A stretch of 64,000 bases of DNA. Source: Pteria penguin (Eukaryota; Mollusca; Bivalvia; Pterioida; Pteriidae). Shown in pieces: positions 25,676 through 38,805 of the stretch (the first letter of the stretch is position 1; every line of letters begins with the position of its first letter). The notes beneath the pieces were generated by a model. The model was not told the DNA's origin and searched no databases. It was given only the letters and a program-made list of their open reading frames with translations. Location: assembly GCA_035048485.1 (NCBI GenBank), contig CM068583.1, positions 67,320,306 to 67,384,305 on the forward strand, read 5' to 3'. A program made the position numbers and the translations under genes.

Positions 25676-25855
25676 GGCCAAACAAAAGGCCCAAGTGGGC
25701 CTATATCGCTCACCTGAGTACCTAGATGATCAGTCATGCAGGAAGGAAGAATTCATTTATTTTTGCATTACTGTGACTTATGCAACACAAATGTTGAAAA
25801 TGTGTCAAATTTTATTTCAGACCAGAATAAAAATCAAAGGACTCAAAAGTCCTGA

Positions 25856-26730
25856 GAGTCGGCTTTGCTGATTTTAAGTATGTAATCATTTTACCATTTT
25901 AGTGACGGATTCAGGATTTCAGGAAAATGTGTGTGGGGGGGGGGGGGGGGAGGGGCAAAAATTGGGTCTTTGTTGCAACTACATCGTCATTATACCTATG
26001 TACAAAATGCTAATAAAATTTGCTCTCTTCATACTATCTTACGGCAAAGAGTTTGCAATTGCCTGTATCCGAAATGAACGTGCAATCGTCAACTTCATGG
26101 CAACAAGTTTTACTGCATTGTTGTCACGAGTCGAAGCTGAGCCAAGGAACGACATTCCTTCAAGTGGGACATTAAATAACCATCTTATTCACGATTCTCA
26201 TAATGTTTTAACATCATTTATATTTAGAAACATACAACATTTACCTAAATATTTATATTGCATTTTCATTATCAGAGGAAATGCGGGAAGATCGATCTTT
26301 AAATTTGTCATATATGTGAAAAAGAACTGAATTTCCAGAACATGTTGGGGAAAACTTTAATTGAAATATCTCGATAAAAACAAGCGATACAAGATCAAGA
26401 CAAATGCTTTGTCCGGAGAATTACACAATCGAGTACATCCGACGGTGTCGGTGGTAAACACATCGTAAAGTAGTCACAACTACATATTATTACGCGAAAT
26501 TTGAAAACAGTATTGCAACTCCTTTTTCGAGGTATTGAAACTAGTTTATGTTTAGCTTAAATTAACTGAGCTAAAGGTACATTGTGCTGATCAAGAATTT
26601 TTAAGACAACATCAGTAATTTTTCGGCACTTTATTTTTCAGCGGCGTAGTAAGCTCTATATCGGAAGTGAAAGTTATAACCCCTGAAAAGAAAGTGATTT
26701 CAATGAGTGCGGCTTCACCGAAGCTGACTC
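25856..26730. mobile_element. TIR-like insert in HP copy B
   Basis: This is 875 bp absent from copies A and C. The left end reads GAGTCGGCTTTGCTGA and the reverse complement of the right end GAGTCAGCTTCGGTGA. No clear target duplication was found. An internal 'gtgacggattcaggatttc' plus a G16-type run at about 25901-25954 resembles the ends of the hAT-like elements at 44771 and 48872. A 142-codon frame inside looks random. Confidence 0.5.
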
Positions 26731-27000
26731 AAAAACAACACTTTTTTGCACATCCATTCACGACAGGTGAATTTGATATTAAGCATTTGCTTTGTCTCTG
26801 CAAGATAAGATTCAGCAAAACAAGTTAGTCATTTTCTTTGTGTGGGGCCTTTTGTTGACTGATTTCAAGTCTGCATCATGAACAACAATTGTTTCAAATA
26901 TTGTCCAGATCCAACTTAAAATGGCCTAATTTCATATGTTGAGTATTGAGAAACATCTAAAAACATAATAAAATTATTTAGATGTGTAAAGAAATGAAAC

Positions 27001-29540
27001 AAGAGGCCCAAGTGGGCCTATATCGCTCACCTGAGTACCTATATTATCAGTCATGCATGAAGGAAGAATTCATTTATTTTTGCATTAATGCGACTAAGTC
27101 AACACAGATATTGAAAATATGTCAAATTTTATTTCAGGCTAGAATAAAAAAACAACACTTTTTTGCACATCCATTCAGGTGATTTTGATATTAAGCATTT
27201 CCTTTGTCTCTGCAAGAAGTCATTCAGGGCAACAAGTTAGTCATTTTCTTTAGGTGGGGCCTTTTGTTGACTGATTTCAAGTCTGGGTCATGAACAACAA
27301 TTGTTTCAAATATTGTCCAGATCTAACTTAAAATTGCCTAATTTCATATGTTGAGTGTTGAGAAACATCTAAAAACTTATTTAGATGTGTAAAGAAATGA
27401 AAAAAAAAATTTTGACCACAGCTGGATTTGAACCGCTACTCTCCATATTTCAATTACCAAGTGGTATATGTACTATTGTGAGAACTGCTTTTTAGACATG
27501 GTGGCATTATCTGTTAACCAATTTGGATGAAATTTACCAAATTGATAGAGGACTTTTAGTACTTCATGTATTCCATGTTTCATTAAAATCTTTCATGTGG
27601 TTATAACAGCAGAAGTGAAAAATGTGAATGAATTGTTCCTATACACCCTCATTTGGAAGTCTTAAAAAATTCATAGAAAATCCAAAAATTGAGATATTGA
27701 CAAAATTCTTTCAAAGTAACAATCCTTACCATAATTATGATCACAATAGTCCATAAGAAATCATCATTATCAATTTACTAGGAAATATGACACTTTTTTC
27801 TGCATTGAATCACCAAGTCCAAAGAAATGTCGAAAAAAATTCTAAAATTTGATTTTGGAAGGGAACCAAAATGACAATACATCTTCACTCATCCCTCTAG
27901 ATCATTTCTATGCATTCTGTTTGTCTCTGTATACAGCCCGTATGAAAAAGAATATTGTTAAACGAGGGAACTCTTTTGTGACCTACTCTTGACTATGGTG
28001 GCGCCACCTGTAAAGAGGTCTGGACGAAAACAACAGAATTTGAAGAGGATCATAAGTGACTTATTTCTACCAAGATCTATCAAAATCCTTCAAACAGTTT
28101 TGTAGAAAAAGTTGAAAATGTGAAAAATGGCCAACCCCCCCCCTTTTTTTTGGAAGTCTTAAACGTAAAATTCCTAATTTCATATGTTGAGTGTTGAGAA
28201 ACATCTAAAAACTTATTTAGATGTGTAAAAAAAAAAAAAAAATTTTTTGACCACAGCTGGATTTGAACCGCTACTCTCCATATTTCAATTACCAAGTGGT
28301 ATATATACATTGTGAGACCTACTTTTAGACATGGTGGCATTATCTGTTAACCAATTTGGATGATCCGCACAAAAAACAAAACCTTTGAAAAGGACTATGA
28401 GTACTTGCATCCTACCCAGTTATATCACAATCCTTCAAGTTGTTCTGTAGATCAAGTTGAAGATATGAAAAATTGTCCCCCCCCCCCTTTTCTTGGAAGT
28501 CTTAAAAAATTCATAAAAAATTCAAAAATCGAGATATTGAAAAAATTCCTTCACACCAGCATTCCTTACCATAGAAATGATTAAATGAAACCAAATGAAT
28601 GCATCAATGTTTACTAAAAGAAAATAATAACTCTTTAATGCATTAAAATAACAAAGTCCAAAATAAAAATGAAAAAACGTCAAAAATTTGATTTCGGAAT
28701 GGAACCAAAAATATCAACACTTCTTCCCATATGCCTCTATCTCATTCCTATGCAGTCGGTTTGTCGCTGTATGCACCCGATCTGAATAAGAAGTTTGTCA
28801 AAGGAGGGTACCCTCTGTGACCTACTTTTGTCTGTGGTGGTGCCACCTGTTCATGGATCCTGACAAAGATGACCACATTTGTCGGGGACCTTGAGTATTT
28901 GATGCATGCCAAGTTTCATTGAATTCCAGCAAGTGGTTCCGAAGAAAAAGTTCAAACTGTGAAATGTTTACACCAATTATCCCACCCCCCCTTTTTCTTG
29001 AAAGTCTTAAAAAATTCATAAAAAATCCAAAACATAAAATATTGAAAAATTTTCTTCGCAGTAGTATTTCTTACCATCAAAATGATCAAATTAAACCAAA
29101 TTAATGCATCAATGTTTACTAAAAGAAAAAAATACCTCTTTTCTGCATTAAAATTACCAAGTACAAAAAAACGTCAAAAATTTGATTTCGGAATGGAACC
29201 AAAAATAACAACACTTCTTCACACATCCCTCTAGATCATTCCTATGCATTTGGTTTGTCTCTGTATGCCCCCGGTCTGAAGAAGAAGTTTGTCAAAAGAG
29301 GGTACCCTCTTTGACCTACTTTTGCCTGTGGTGGCGCCACCTGTTGATGAATCTGGACGAAAAACAACAACACTTGTAGGGGACCATGAGTACTACATGC
29401 TTATCAAGTTTCATCAAATTCTGTTCAGTGGTTCTGGAGAAGAAGTCGAAAATGTGAAAAGTTAACGACGGACGACGGACGGACGACGGACGGTGATTGA
29501 TCACAATAGCTCACTTGAGCCTTTGGCTCAGGTGAGCTAA
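27001..29540 (+). mobile_element. HP-family element copy C, full length, nested in copy B
   Basis: This copy of 2540 bp is nearly identical along its length to copy A (17277-19822), with the same modules and both terminal hairpins. It differs by scattered substitutions and by run lengths (for example the C run at 28134, and extra 'gacggacg' units near 29470). It sits inside copy B after 'gtgtaaagaaatgaaac', with the rest of copy B following at 29541. Its similarity to copy A suggests recent movement or gene conversion. Confidence 0.8.
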
Positions 29541-29814
29541 AAAAAGATTTGACCACAGCTGGATTTGAACCGCTTCTCTCCATATTTTAATTACCAAGTG
29601 GTATATGTACCATTTTGAGACCCATTTTTTAGACATGGTGGCACCACCTGTTGACCAATTTCAATGAAATGTACAAAATTGATAGAGAACATATTAAGGC
29701 GTTACAGAATAAAAAAGGAAAATTTTTCTGTCCTTTTTCTGGGGATCAATACATGTATATACAGATGAATGAAAAGTATCAACTGTTCACCAACAGATAG
29801 GAGAATAATCCACC

Positions 29815-31060
29815 ATCCATTCAGACCTCCTGAAAGGGATAAGGGAATATAGATAGGGGAATATTCCCCCATCTAGTAAAGATTTAATCCAATATATAGG
29901 GGAATATTCCTCCATCTACATGTAGTATATAGATTTCATCAGATAGATAGGGGAATATTCCTCCATCTACATGTAGTATATAGATTTCATCAGATAGATA
30001 GGGGAATGTTCCTCCATCAATACAGACTCCATCAGATAGATAGGGGAATATTCCTCCATCTAGTATGTACATTTCTTTAGACAGATAGGGGAATATTCCC
30101 CTATCTAGTCAAGAATTAAACAAATAGATAGGGGAATGTTCCTCCATCTATGCAGACTCTATCAGATAGATAGGGGAATATTCCCCCATCTATATAAACT
30201 CCATCACATAGATAGGGGAATGTTCCTCCATCAATACAGACTCCATCAGATAGATAGGGGAATATTCCTCCATCTAGTATGTACATTTCTTTAGACAGAT
30301 AGGGGAATATTCCCCTATCTAGTCAAGAATTAAACAAATAGATAGGGGAATGTTCCTCCATCCATATAGACTCCATCACATAGATAGGGGAATGTTCCTC
30401 TTTCTATATAGACTCCATCAGATAGATAGGGGAATATTCCCCCATCCATATAGACTCCATCACATAGATAGGGGAATGTTCCTCTTTCTATATAGACTCC
30501 ATCAGATAGATAGGGGAATATTCCCCCATCTATACAGACTCTATCAGAGAAGATAGAGGAATGTTCCTCCATCTATTCAGACTCCATCAGATAGATAGGG
30601 GAATATTCCCCCATCTATACAGACTCTATCAGATAGATAGGGGAATATTCCCTATCTATATAGACTCTATCAGAGAAGATAGGGGAATATTCCCCTATCT
30701 AGTAAAGAATTTATCAAATAGATAGGGGAATATTCCCCCATCCATATAGACTCCATCAGATAGATAGGGGAATATTCCCTCATCTATACAGACTCTATCA
30801 GAGAAGATAGAGGAATGTTCTTCCATCTATTCAGACTCCATCAGATAGATAGGGGAATATTCCCCCATCTATACAGACTCTATCAGATAGATAGGGGAAT
30901 ATTCCCCCATCTATATAAATTCCATCAGATAGAGAGGGGAATGTTCCTCCATCTATATAGACTCCATCAGATAGATGGGAGAATGTTCCTCCATCTATAT
31001 AGACTCCATCAGAAATACAGGGGAATATTCCTCATTCATATGAAGTATAGACCACATTAG
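29815..31060. repeat. Left inverted arm: 42-bp palindromic minisatellite
   Basis: There are about 28 units of roughly 42 bp: gatagataggggaatattcc followed by cccatctatatagactccat and ca. Each unit includes GGGGAATATTCCCC or a close variant, a perfect palindrome. The arm is the reverse complement in orientation of the array at 51946-54105. A ~216-bp higher-order duplication is visible (about 30046-30138 versus 30262-30358). Confidence 0.95.
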
Positions 31061-31425
31061 ATAGGTAATTATTGAGAATATAGGGCCTGCATTACAACAT
31101 TCTTATTAAAATTTTCTTCAAAGGTTCAAGGTGTCTAAACTACGAAGTTAACACTAAAAGTTTTTGGTTACTTGTTGATAGATCTACGAATCAAAATTTC
31201 TGTATCTGGGACTGTACTTATGTAGTAGAGAAGTTACGCTTATTTGAAAAAAGAGCTGTCTAATCCTTTCGAATGCCTGATGGACCTGCATTCAGGTGTG
31301 AAAAAGTAAGACATTAGCACTTCTGGAACATCTTGTCCAAATTGGTAAAGATAGAAATTTTAACTTTTGTGACTTTGACCTATAACCTAAATCCTCTGAC
31401 ATATTTTTCCTTCTAAACATTGGGG

Positions 31426-31925
31426 NNNNNNNNNNNNNNNNNNNNNNNNNNNNNNNNNNNNNNNNNNNNNNNNNNNNNNNNNNNNNNNNNNNNNNNNNNN
31501 NNNNNNNNNNNNNNNNNNNNNNNNNNNNNNNNNNNNNNNNNNNNNNNNNNNNNNNNNNNNNNNNNNNNNNNNNNNNNNNNNNNNNNNNNNNNNNNNNNNN
31601 NNNNNNNNNNNNNNNNNNNNNNNNNNNNNNNNNNNNNNNNNNNNNNNNNNNNNNNNNNNNNNNNNNNNNNNNNNNNNNNNNNNNNNNNNNNNNNNNNNNN
31701 NNNNNNNNNNNNNNNNNNNNNNNNNNNNNNNNNNNNNNNNNNNNNNNNNNNNNNNNNNNNNNNNNNNNNNNNNNNNNNNNNNNNNNNNNNNNNNNNNNNN
31801 NNNNNNNNNNNNNNNNNNNNNNNNNNNNNNNNNNNNNNNNNNNNNNNNNNNNNNNNNNNNNNNNNNNNNNNNNNNNNNNNNNNNNNNNNNNNNNNNNNNN
31901 NNNNNNNNNNNNNNNNNNNNNNNNN
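31426..31925. other. Assembly gap, 500 N
   Basis: Exactly 500 N, a conventional placeholder of unknown true size. It lies just inside the left inverted arm. The open frame computed across it is meaningless. Confidence 1.
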
Positions 31926-33339
31926 ATCAGTGTTTCATAAATATGCTTTTATTTTCAATATTTGATCCCACTGGGTCACAGCTTGGCTTGGTCATTTGAA
32001 TTATTGTTTTGTAATCTGGCTTTAGCAAATTCCTGTTCTTATTTACAGTAAGGTGATAAATTGATAATCATGATACAAGGTTTTAAGATATTTATGAAAT
32101 TCCCTCTTTATAACCCCTCCCACACGGTAATCAGCACAACTGGGACAATGTCAATAACTGTAATATTGTTTTGGATGCAAGCTAGATATTTTTGAATTAA
32201 AAATTATAATAAAGAAAATCTACTATATAAATTTTAATATTAGACATGCTGATTTTTAATTTCAAATTCAAAACAAGAAAAAAATAAAATAAAAAGAAGA
32301 TAAAAAATAGTAAAAAAAAAAAAAGAAAAAGTACACCCCCTTTCTTAAAAAAAAAATCCAACCCCCCCCCCAATCACAAAAACGAACCCCCAACCCCCCC
32401 AAAATAAAACCCCACCCCCCCCCCCCCCCAAAAAAAAAAAAACGAGACAAAACACAAAACAAGAGAATACAAGCAAATTTAGAGAATTGTGGGTCCCCCC
32501 CTCCCAATTCGGGGTTCTATCAGTAAGGGTGCAGTGATATTGTCATGGTTGTACATGTCTACATGTATCTATAGTGCCATTGGGGACACACAAACCAAAA
32601 TATCAAGGCCCCGTATCTTATGCTTAAACAGTTACATTGAAGAAGATCAAAGGTCACAGTCAAAGGTGACATGATAAAAATTTTGGTACCAACGGAAAGG
32701 TATTGCAACTAGGAACACGGTTAAAAGTTATTACCAATATTAAAGTTTTTGTGACAAACGGACAGACACCAGACAGACGAAGGAGATTTAATGTCCCCAC
32801 GTTTTCGCGAAAAGCGGTGGACAACAAGCAAGCCAACAATACAGTGATATATATTTTCTTTCAAATGAATTATAGAATGTACTGTGCGTCCGGATGCAAG
32901 TGTATTTATTACCGTTGCTTTTAAATTATTGTGTTTCTTCACTACTATGAAATACTGATAATGAGTATGAATACTTGTTCAGGTTCCTTACCGTTTTAAT
33001 GATCCTCTTCTTTACTGCAAAACAAACGGCTTATTTCTTTAAATGGTCTACTTTCTATTGTGCATGCTTTTCTTTTAAATAAACAGGACAATCTAGTTAA
33101 CTAATCTCATCAACGACATCGGGCAGATTGACCGCCAGCTGTGATAACGATTTCATACTAAAATCTATTTATAACACGCGGCGCCTATTCGGTTAATGTC
33201 TATGGAATGGGTGTCCAGGACAGACTATGTCAGGAGATACAAGAAACTGAATAATGCTGGAATTCAGATGCTGTTATATTTCATTCAAAGAAATAACTTT
33301 AAATACTGTTTCTGTTGTGGGTTCTTTTATTTATTTATT

Positions 33340-33386
<47 letters not shown>

Positions 33387-33670
33387 TCCCTGTTATTATT
33401 ATTATGGACCTCTGAGACTGACAGTGTCAAATTATATTTGAATCTCCCGTTTATACATTATCCATGCCTGTGTGCAAAGAGATACTATTTCAATTTTTTG
33501 GTAACATATTTAAAATATTTAGGATATCTAGTACCCATGGCGTTCTTTTAGCATAGATAGTTCCCCGTATATACCTCCCTTTAATAGTGAGACCCATGAT
33601 AAGTTTCAAATTCATTTTTAATCCATAAAAAATAATATTTCTAATATTCGAACCTAAGCTGATTTACCCT
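31926..33670. other. Interior of 24.5-kb element, no gene seen
   Basis: It holds homopolymer-rich A/C sequence (32275-32450), a diffuse mollusc repeat at about 32580-32830 with 'ggacagacaccagacagacg', and an (AAT)n tract at 33340-33386. No recognisable coding segment. Confidence 0.5.
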
Positions 33671-33671
33671 A

Positions 33672-33990
33672 AAAGAGTAAAAAGCGCATTGGCACAAAAA
33701 AAAAAATAATAAAATAATAATAATAATAAAAGAAAGAAAAAAAAGGGGGGGGGAGGTTGAGGTTATTTTTACTACGTCATTTTCTCTATCGGGAATATTA
33801 CATCCCAGTTTAGTTCAACACGGAGTGGGGTGGGGTGGGGGATCCAGTCTCACCTAGAAAGGGTAAACAGCGCATTGGCGCACAAAAAAAGGGGGGGGGG
33901 GTAGTTTTAGGTTATCTATACTACGTAATTTTCTCCGTAGGGAATATTACATCCCAGTTTAGTTCATCTAGGAGTATGGTGGACTGGCGG
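33672..33990. repeat. Tandem duplication, ~180-bp units
   Basis: Two adjacent copies share 'agcgcattggc', an A run, a G run, 'ggttatnnntactacgt' and 'gggaatattacatcccagtt' plus 'tagttca' (first at about 33682-33815, second at about 33868-33968). They lie directly left of a SINE. Confidence 0.8.
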
Positions 33991-34043
33991 ATCCAGTCTG
34001 GAAAAGCAAATGAACTTCTCTACACCAAGGAATGTGACCCAGA

Positions 34044-34317
34044 AGCCGGCGTGGCCTAGTGGTATCGTGCCGGACTCCTGATCGGGAGGCCGGGGTTCGG
34101 GCCCCGCTCTGGTCATGCCGGTGTCTTGTCTTTCGGATGAGACAGTAAAAACCGAGGCCCCGTGTCGTGGTATGCATGGCACGTTAAACATCCCTCACTG
34201 CTTCGGGTGAGTCTGTTGCAAAGGTCAAAATTTGTATGCCCCGCATCAGGCAGATGCCGTCACAACATACGTGAAATATTCGTGGTGTGACGTAAAACAA
34301 AAATCAACCAATCAATT
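34044..34317 (+). mobile_element. tRNA-derived SINE with 13-bp target duplication
   Basis: The head reads GCCGGCGTGGCCTAGTGGTA with B box GGTTCGGGCCC, followed by the family body ('tgtcttgtctttcggatgag') and the tail 'gtgacgtaaaac' plus CAAT units. The flanks are AATGTGACCCAGA (34031-34043) and AATGTGATCCAGA (34318-34330). It is the least decayed member in the window judging by its GC-rich tRNA part. Confidence 0.92.
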
Positions 34318-34330
34318 AATGTGATCCAGA

Positions 34331-35530
34331 CAAATATTACATAAGGTACAGTACTGAAAATGCCATACCAAGATCTATGTAACTGCATCTGGGCATGATC
34401 CAGTCAAACCGCTCGTTATGGAGGTCGTGACCTCAAACCACTGGGACACAAAAATACCATCAGCGTGCACAACAGACAATGAACCTCGAAAAGTAAACTC
34501 CCCTACACCCTCAAGCAAATGGATCTGTCGTTAAATTTATAATACCTTATCGTAGATAATTTAAGCCGCATAACTAGAAAGACAAAATAAAAATTACGCA
34601 CAAGAACTTCACCATTTTCTGAGAAATTACCGAACAACATCACAATTGAAACTTCACGCAGTAGAACGTCTTTTCTTCAGAAAAAAAAATTAAAAGAAGC
34701 TACGTATACCTGTTATGTCGAAATTACCAATCAAAAGTCCGCTACGAAATAAAGGTACGTCCGAAGAAGACACAGAAACCAGCGAGATACCGAGATTAGT
34801 GAAATGAAGTTCTTGATAGAAAATGTGAAAAGTCATATTCTATATCATGTAATATAAAATCATTGTCAAAATTTCTGTTTGAAATGACGAAGTATTTTTA
34901 ATACGATCACATATTAATTTATTCATTAATGATACCGATTCATTTTGTACATACATCCAGAGACATAGACTAGTTGAAAGCAGTCTAGGTCTCTGATATA
35001 TCGTATTTGATCTAAATTTTCATGCAGTCAACTGTCATGTTAATCTTGTGTCAGTATTAATTGCTTTACAGAGATTCGGACATCGTGAACTTTAAACACT
35101 TGTAGTTTTATACTGCTGTCTTATCTTTCGTTTAGATTAGCTGAAACGTGCATACACTTTCTATGACATTTAATTTAGAGATCAATCGAGAGACTCGTTT
35201 ACACTTTGTAAACGCACGTTATATTCTAAGATACTTGGCTATGTTGCTTCTCTTTATCTGTGAGTATCGAGATCGCGACAGTGAACGTTTCACATTATCT
35301 GCGTACTTTATATGTCGTCGACACTAGTGTCTATATTTCCGAATATTTTCATGATATCTTATTTCATTTTAAGTAATCATAACTTTTCAATAAACAAAGA
35401 AATGTTAGATGCAATATCCAAATATATTAGTCACGTGATTCTGTACCAATTTATTTGTAATGTATACCTACGTGTTGGTCAGTCTACCAGCTAGCGTGTA
35501 CCTCGGAGCAGCTTACGTACTATGAGTCTA
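34331..35530. other. Interior of 24.5-kb element, no gene seen
   Basis: This is AT-rich sequence without recognisable repeats or coding segments. Confidence 0.4.
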
Positions 35531-35538
35531 TGTACATA

Positions 35539-35622
35539 TGTTACACCAATGTTTAATACATTTAGTATGTTAAACATTATTATAACAATCTAATACTAAA
35601 TGTTTTAAACATTAGTGTAACA
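35539..35622. repeat. 84-nt near-perfect inverted repeat (hairpin)
   Basis: The arms begin TGTTACACCAATGTTTAATA (35539) and, as reverse complement of the right arm, TGTTACACTAATGTTTAAAA. They are 31 nt long with three mismatches and a loop of about 22 nt. This could be a tiny TIR element or a hairpin RNA precursor. Confidence 0.7.
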
Positions 35623-37470
35623 CAAATGTTGATAGATATAGAAACTAAACTATCTTATATATTGTATATAGCAATATTACAGAAACTATATGTTTATCAA
35701 TGTACCTACTTGGGAAACATTTGTCTACAGCACTGTCTTTATTTAATAAGATAATTAACTTGGAGCAAACTTACAAAAATTCTTTCTATCGATGTCAACG
35801 TGACAAAACACATTGTAGATGAGTACAAAATTGTTACTCTTAGAATTTTTAAGGTATTGATGAATCGTAGTAGGTATGAAGAACTCAAGTTTCCCTACAT
35901 ATGTTGCTGTTCAACCAGATTTGTCAAGGAGTGGATCCAAGGGGGGGGGGGGGCAACAAATACTTCAGAGTGTACCCTGTCGTGAAAGACTTGTCAAACT
36001 CGCTGCACACACACACCCACACACACGCATATTTATATATTATACATCATTTTTGTTAAATGCTTTATTTATAAATCTTTTCAATCTTACCTACTCAGCT
36101 GTGTTTAAATCAAGTGAAAAAATTATTTAATACTTGCAAATAATCATTTAAAATTAATACCTAATATGCGTTTATTGAATAATTGCAAAGTAACTGGAAA
36201 TACGTGCTAATACAAAGTAGACGGGTGTAATAATAAAAATTGACCCCGTTATCAATGTTAAAAACTGACCAGTAAGTCAATTTTCAATGCTAAATTTGGT
36301 TCAAAAGTCATTGAAAATTGACACACGCCGTTAAATTTTGACTCCCCATGGGATAATTTTTCAACGATTTTTAATTTTAATTTTATAATTATTATAACCT
36401 TGATAACTGAGTTTGGACATAAGGAATGTCTCTCACCATTCCTTCTCATTTCCCCTTCCATATAACCTTTGCCTCCTCCTTCCCTAACGGGGGAAATCGG
36501 GCTTCGCAATGGGTGCATATTGTCAGACGTTTATACATAGTGGTTGTAGATCAGCTCTTCAATGTTTTATGTAGTTTGGATTTCCAAAGTTTTTGGTCTT
36601 TAACATCACTGAAGAGACATTAGTTGTAGATATGCGCATCCGGTGCACTAAATTATAACGTATGCATGTATGTTATGATATTTAGTTCCCTCATTTACAC
36701 TTCTTCCTAAAATAGATTTCCCCTGTAAAGGATATTCTTGTTTAGATTTCCCATCTTACAAGATACCATCATAACCCCTACTCCATAATGAGCGCGCGTG
36801 CAGGCCTGGTTTAATTTCATAATAAAACTTTTAACTTTAAATAAAAAAAACCTTCTTTCTCCGTGTGTGTATATGTTTTGAATTTAAAAGAAATGGGGCA
36901 CATGTACATGATGAAAAGGGCGTTATAGAATTTTGCTCACACATTAAGTCTTGAATTTCTTTCATCATAAATTTCAATTGAAATTTATCTTATTTGAGTA
37001 CGTATATTCATAGAACAGAACAATTCAAAGACAACTATGTAGTGTTGTTATCATATTTTTTTTTACAAAACATTATATTACCTATAAAATATTACAGAAT
37101 TCCAACTGGGAAAAAGTAGATATATACATGGGGTCAAGATATGTGGTTTGGGGGTGATTTTATACTCGAATTGCATTTCTTAAATGGTAGTATTGTCGTA
37201 TAAAATACTACAATTTATAAGGATTAAATTGAAATATTCAAAATGACTACTAAGTACTCCTTAAAGAGGAGTTTGAAACCTTTTTCATATTGAGGCATTA
37301 ATTAATGTTGAAATATGATCACCCCTCCCTATAAAGTATCATTTCTCATAGACAGCACCAGTTGTTGATTTAAAATTCGCTTAGTACACTGTTTGATCAT
37401 ATTTTCAGTGGTAGATTTAAGGACAAACCCGGCGCTCCCCTCTTATATTCGTATAGGTTATATATCCGTT
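35623..37470. other. Interior of 24.5-kb element, no gene seen
   Basis: It holds a G12 run next to 'ggagtggatccaa' (35930-35953, similar to hAT-like ends elsewhere in the window) and a CA/AC tract at 36006-36030. No coding segment is supported. Confidence 0.4.
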
Positions 37471-37474
37471 GGAA

Positions 37475-37753
37475 TTAATTAACTCTATTTTCCAATTCAA
37501 CTATGCGTTGAGACTTTACTAGAACGCTGTTCCCACGGAATTCATTTCCGTAATAACTGACAACACCGAAGCAGTTCTGAAGTTTATACCTATGTTTTAA
37601 TATCCGATCATGAAACGAGGAAAGATAAGTAAGTTTTTTGAAGTTGAAATGCGACAAAGAACATAAAACAAAACAAAATTTGCTGCAGAAGAATTGAATA
37701 GAATGTACCTTTGTATTTACTCCCAAATTTTGTGGCAAATCTAGTTTATACAA
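37475..37753 (-). CDS. Unrecognised 92-codon open frame
   Basis: The frame runs from a Met to a stop and ends KLQNCFGVVSYYGNEFRGNS followed by VLVKSQRIVELENRVN. The last 40 residues are non-repetitive and protein-like, but there is no recognised motif and no flanking gene. It could be a fragment of a transposon gene or chance. Confidence 0.15.
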   Translation of the reverse strand: MYKLDLPQNLGVNTKVHSIQFFCSKFCFVLCSLSHFNFKKLTYLSSFHDRILKHRYKLQNCFGVVSYYGNEFRGNSVLVKSQRIVELENRVN

Positions 37754-38039
37754 TACTAATTCTTTAGTTGATATTTGCTATGACATGTCAAAGTACAGTT
37801 TCTATCTAAATATTTCGGAGGAAAATTAGTATTTTAAAGAGATCGATACAACCATGTACGCCGCCATTTCTGTTTATGTACTGTACCAGTTTCCGGCTAC
37901 GTCATTTTTCCGGAATTTGGGGCTCCGCGCGGGTTCAATTAACTGTTATAGAAATAGAAATGTGGAAAAGTGGAGACAGAGAGAAAGAGAGAGGGGGTTA
38001 GAAATATATTGAGAGAAAATAAAAACAAATGGTAAAAAG

Positions 38040-38300
38040 CAAAAAACAACAAACAACAACCCCCCCCCCCCCTCAAAAAAAAAGCAAAAAAAAAAAAATA
38101 ATAATAATAATAACAATAAATAAATAAAATAGATCTAAATAAATAAATAAAATAAATAAAAAAATAAAATAAATGAATAAAGAAAAGAAAATATATAAAA
38201 CTAAATAATGATAAATAAATACGAGAGAGAGACAACCCCAACGCTCAACTTTTAGTACACTTTTCATTGGAAGAAGAAGAAGACAAACAACGAAAGAGAG
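38040..38300. repeat. Low-complexity AAT/AAAT-rich sequence
   Basis: C14 run, A-rich runs and (aaat)n/(aaataa)n sequence. Hydrophobic frames on the minus strand are artefacts of this composition. Confidence 0.9.
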
Positions 38301-38349
38301 GGGGGGGGTATCTTAAAATGAAAATGTTACTTTTGTTACAGCTTTTAAT

Positions 38350-38472
<123 letters not shown>

Positions 38473-38583
38473 GTCTGTGTGTATAGATCTACCTGTTAAT
38501 TTACATTTCATGATATAGCCAAAGTTAAGGTTTTGAAAAGTAGGTCAGTAGCTCGAAAGTCATGGTATCAAATGAAAACTCCT

Positions 38584-38805
38584 GGGTCCGGCGCCATAAA
38601 GTGGGAATATACTTAAGTCAAAATTTCATATTTTTCTGTTCATCAATGAATTAACAACTGGGATTTGGATTTCATTTAGTTTTATTCTATTGATAAATAG
38701 AAATTAAACTATTCTGCAAGAGAATTTATTTGAACGTTTGACAATGGAATAAATTAAAATGAAATATTAGACTTCAGTATATTCTCAGTTTATGGCGTCG
38801 GACCC
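38584..38805. mobile_element. 222-bp MITE flanked by 20-bp direct repeats
   Basis: The left end GGGTCCGGCGCCATAAAGTG and the reverse complement of the right end GGGTCCGACGCCATAAACTG continue as inverted repeats for about 36 bp. The flanks TGGTATCAAATGAAAACTCC at 38563-38582 and 38806-38825 are identical. A 20-bp duplication is far longer than usual for TIR elements (see findings). Confidence 0.75.

Noticed and set aside
31420..31965. 181-codon open frame
   Set aside because: It is almost entirely the 500-N gap.
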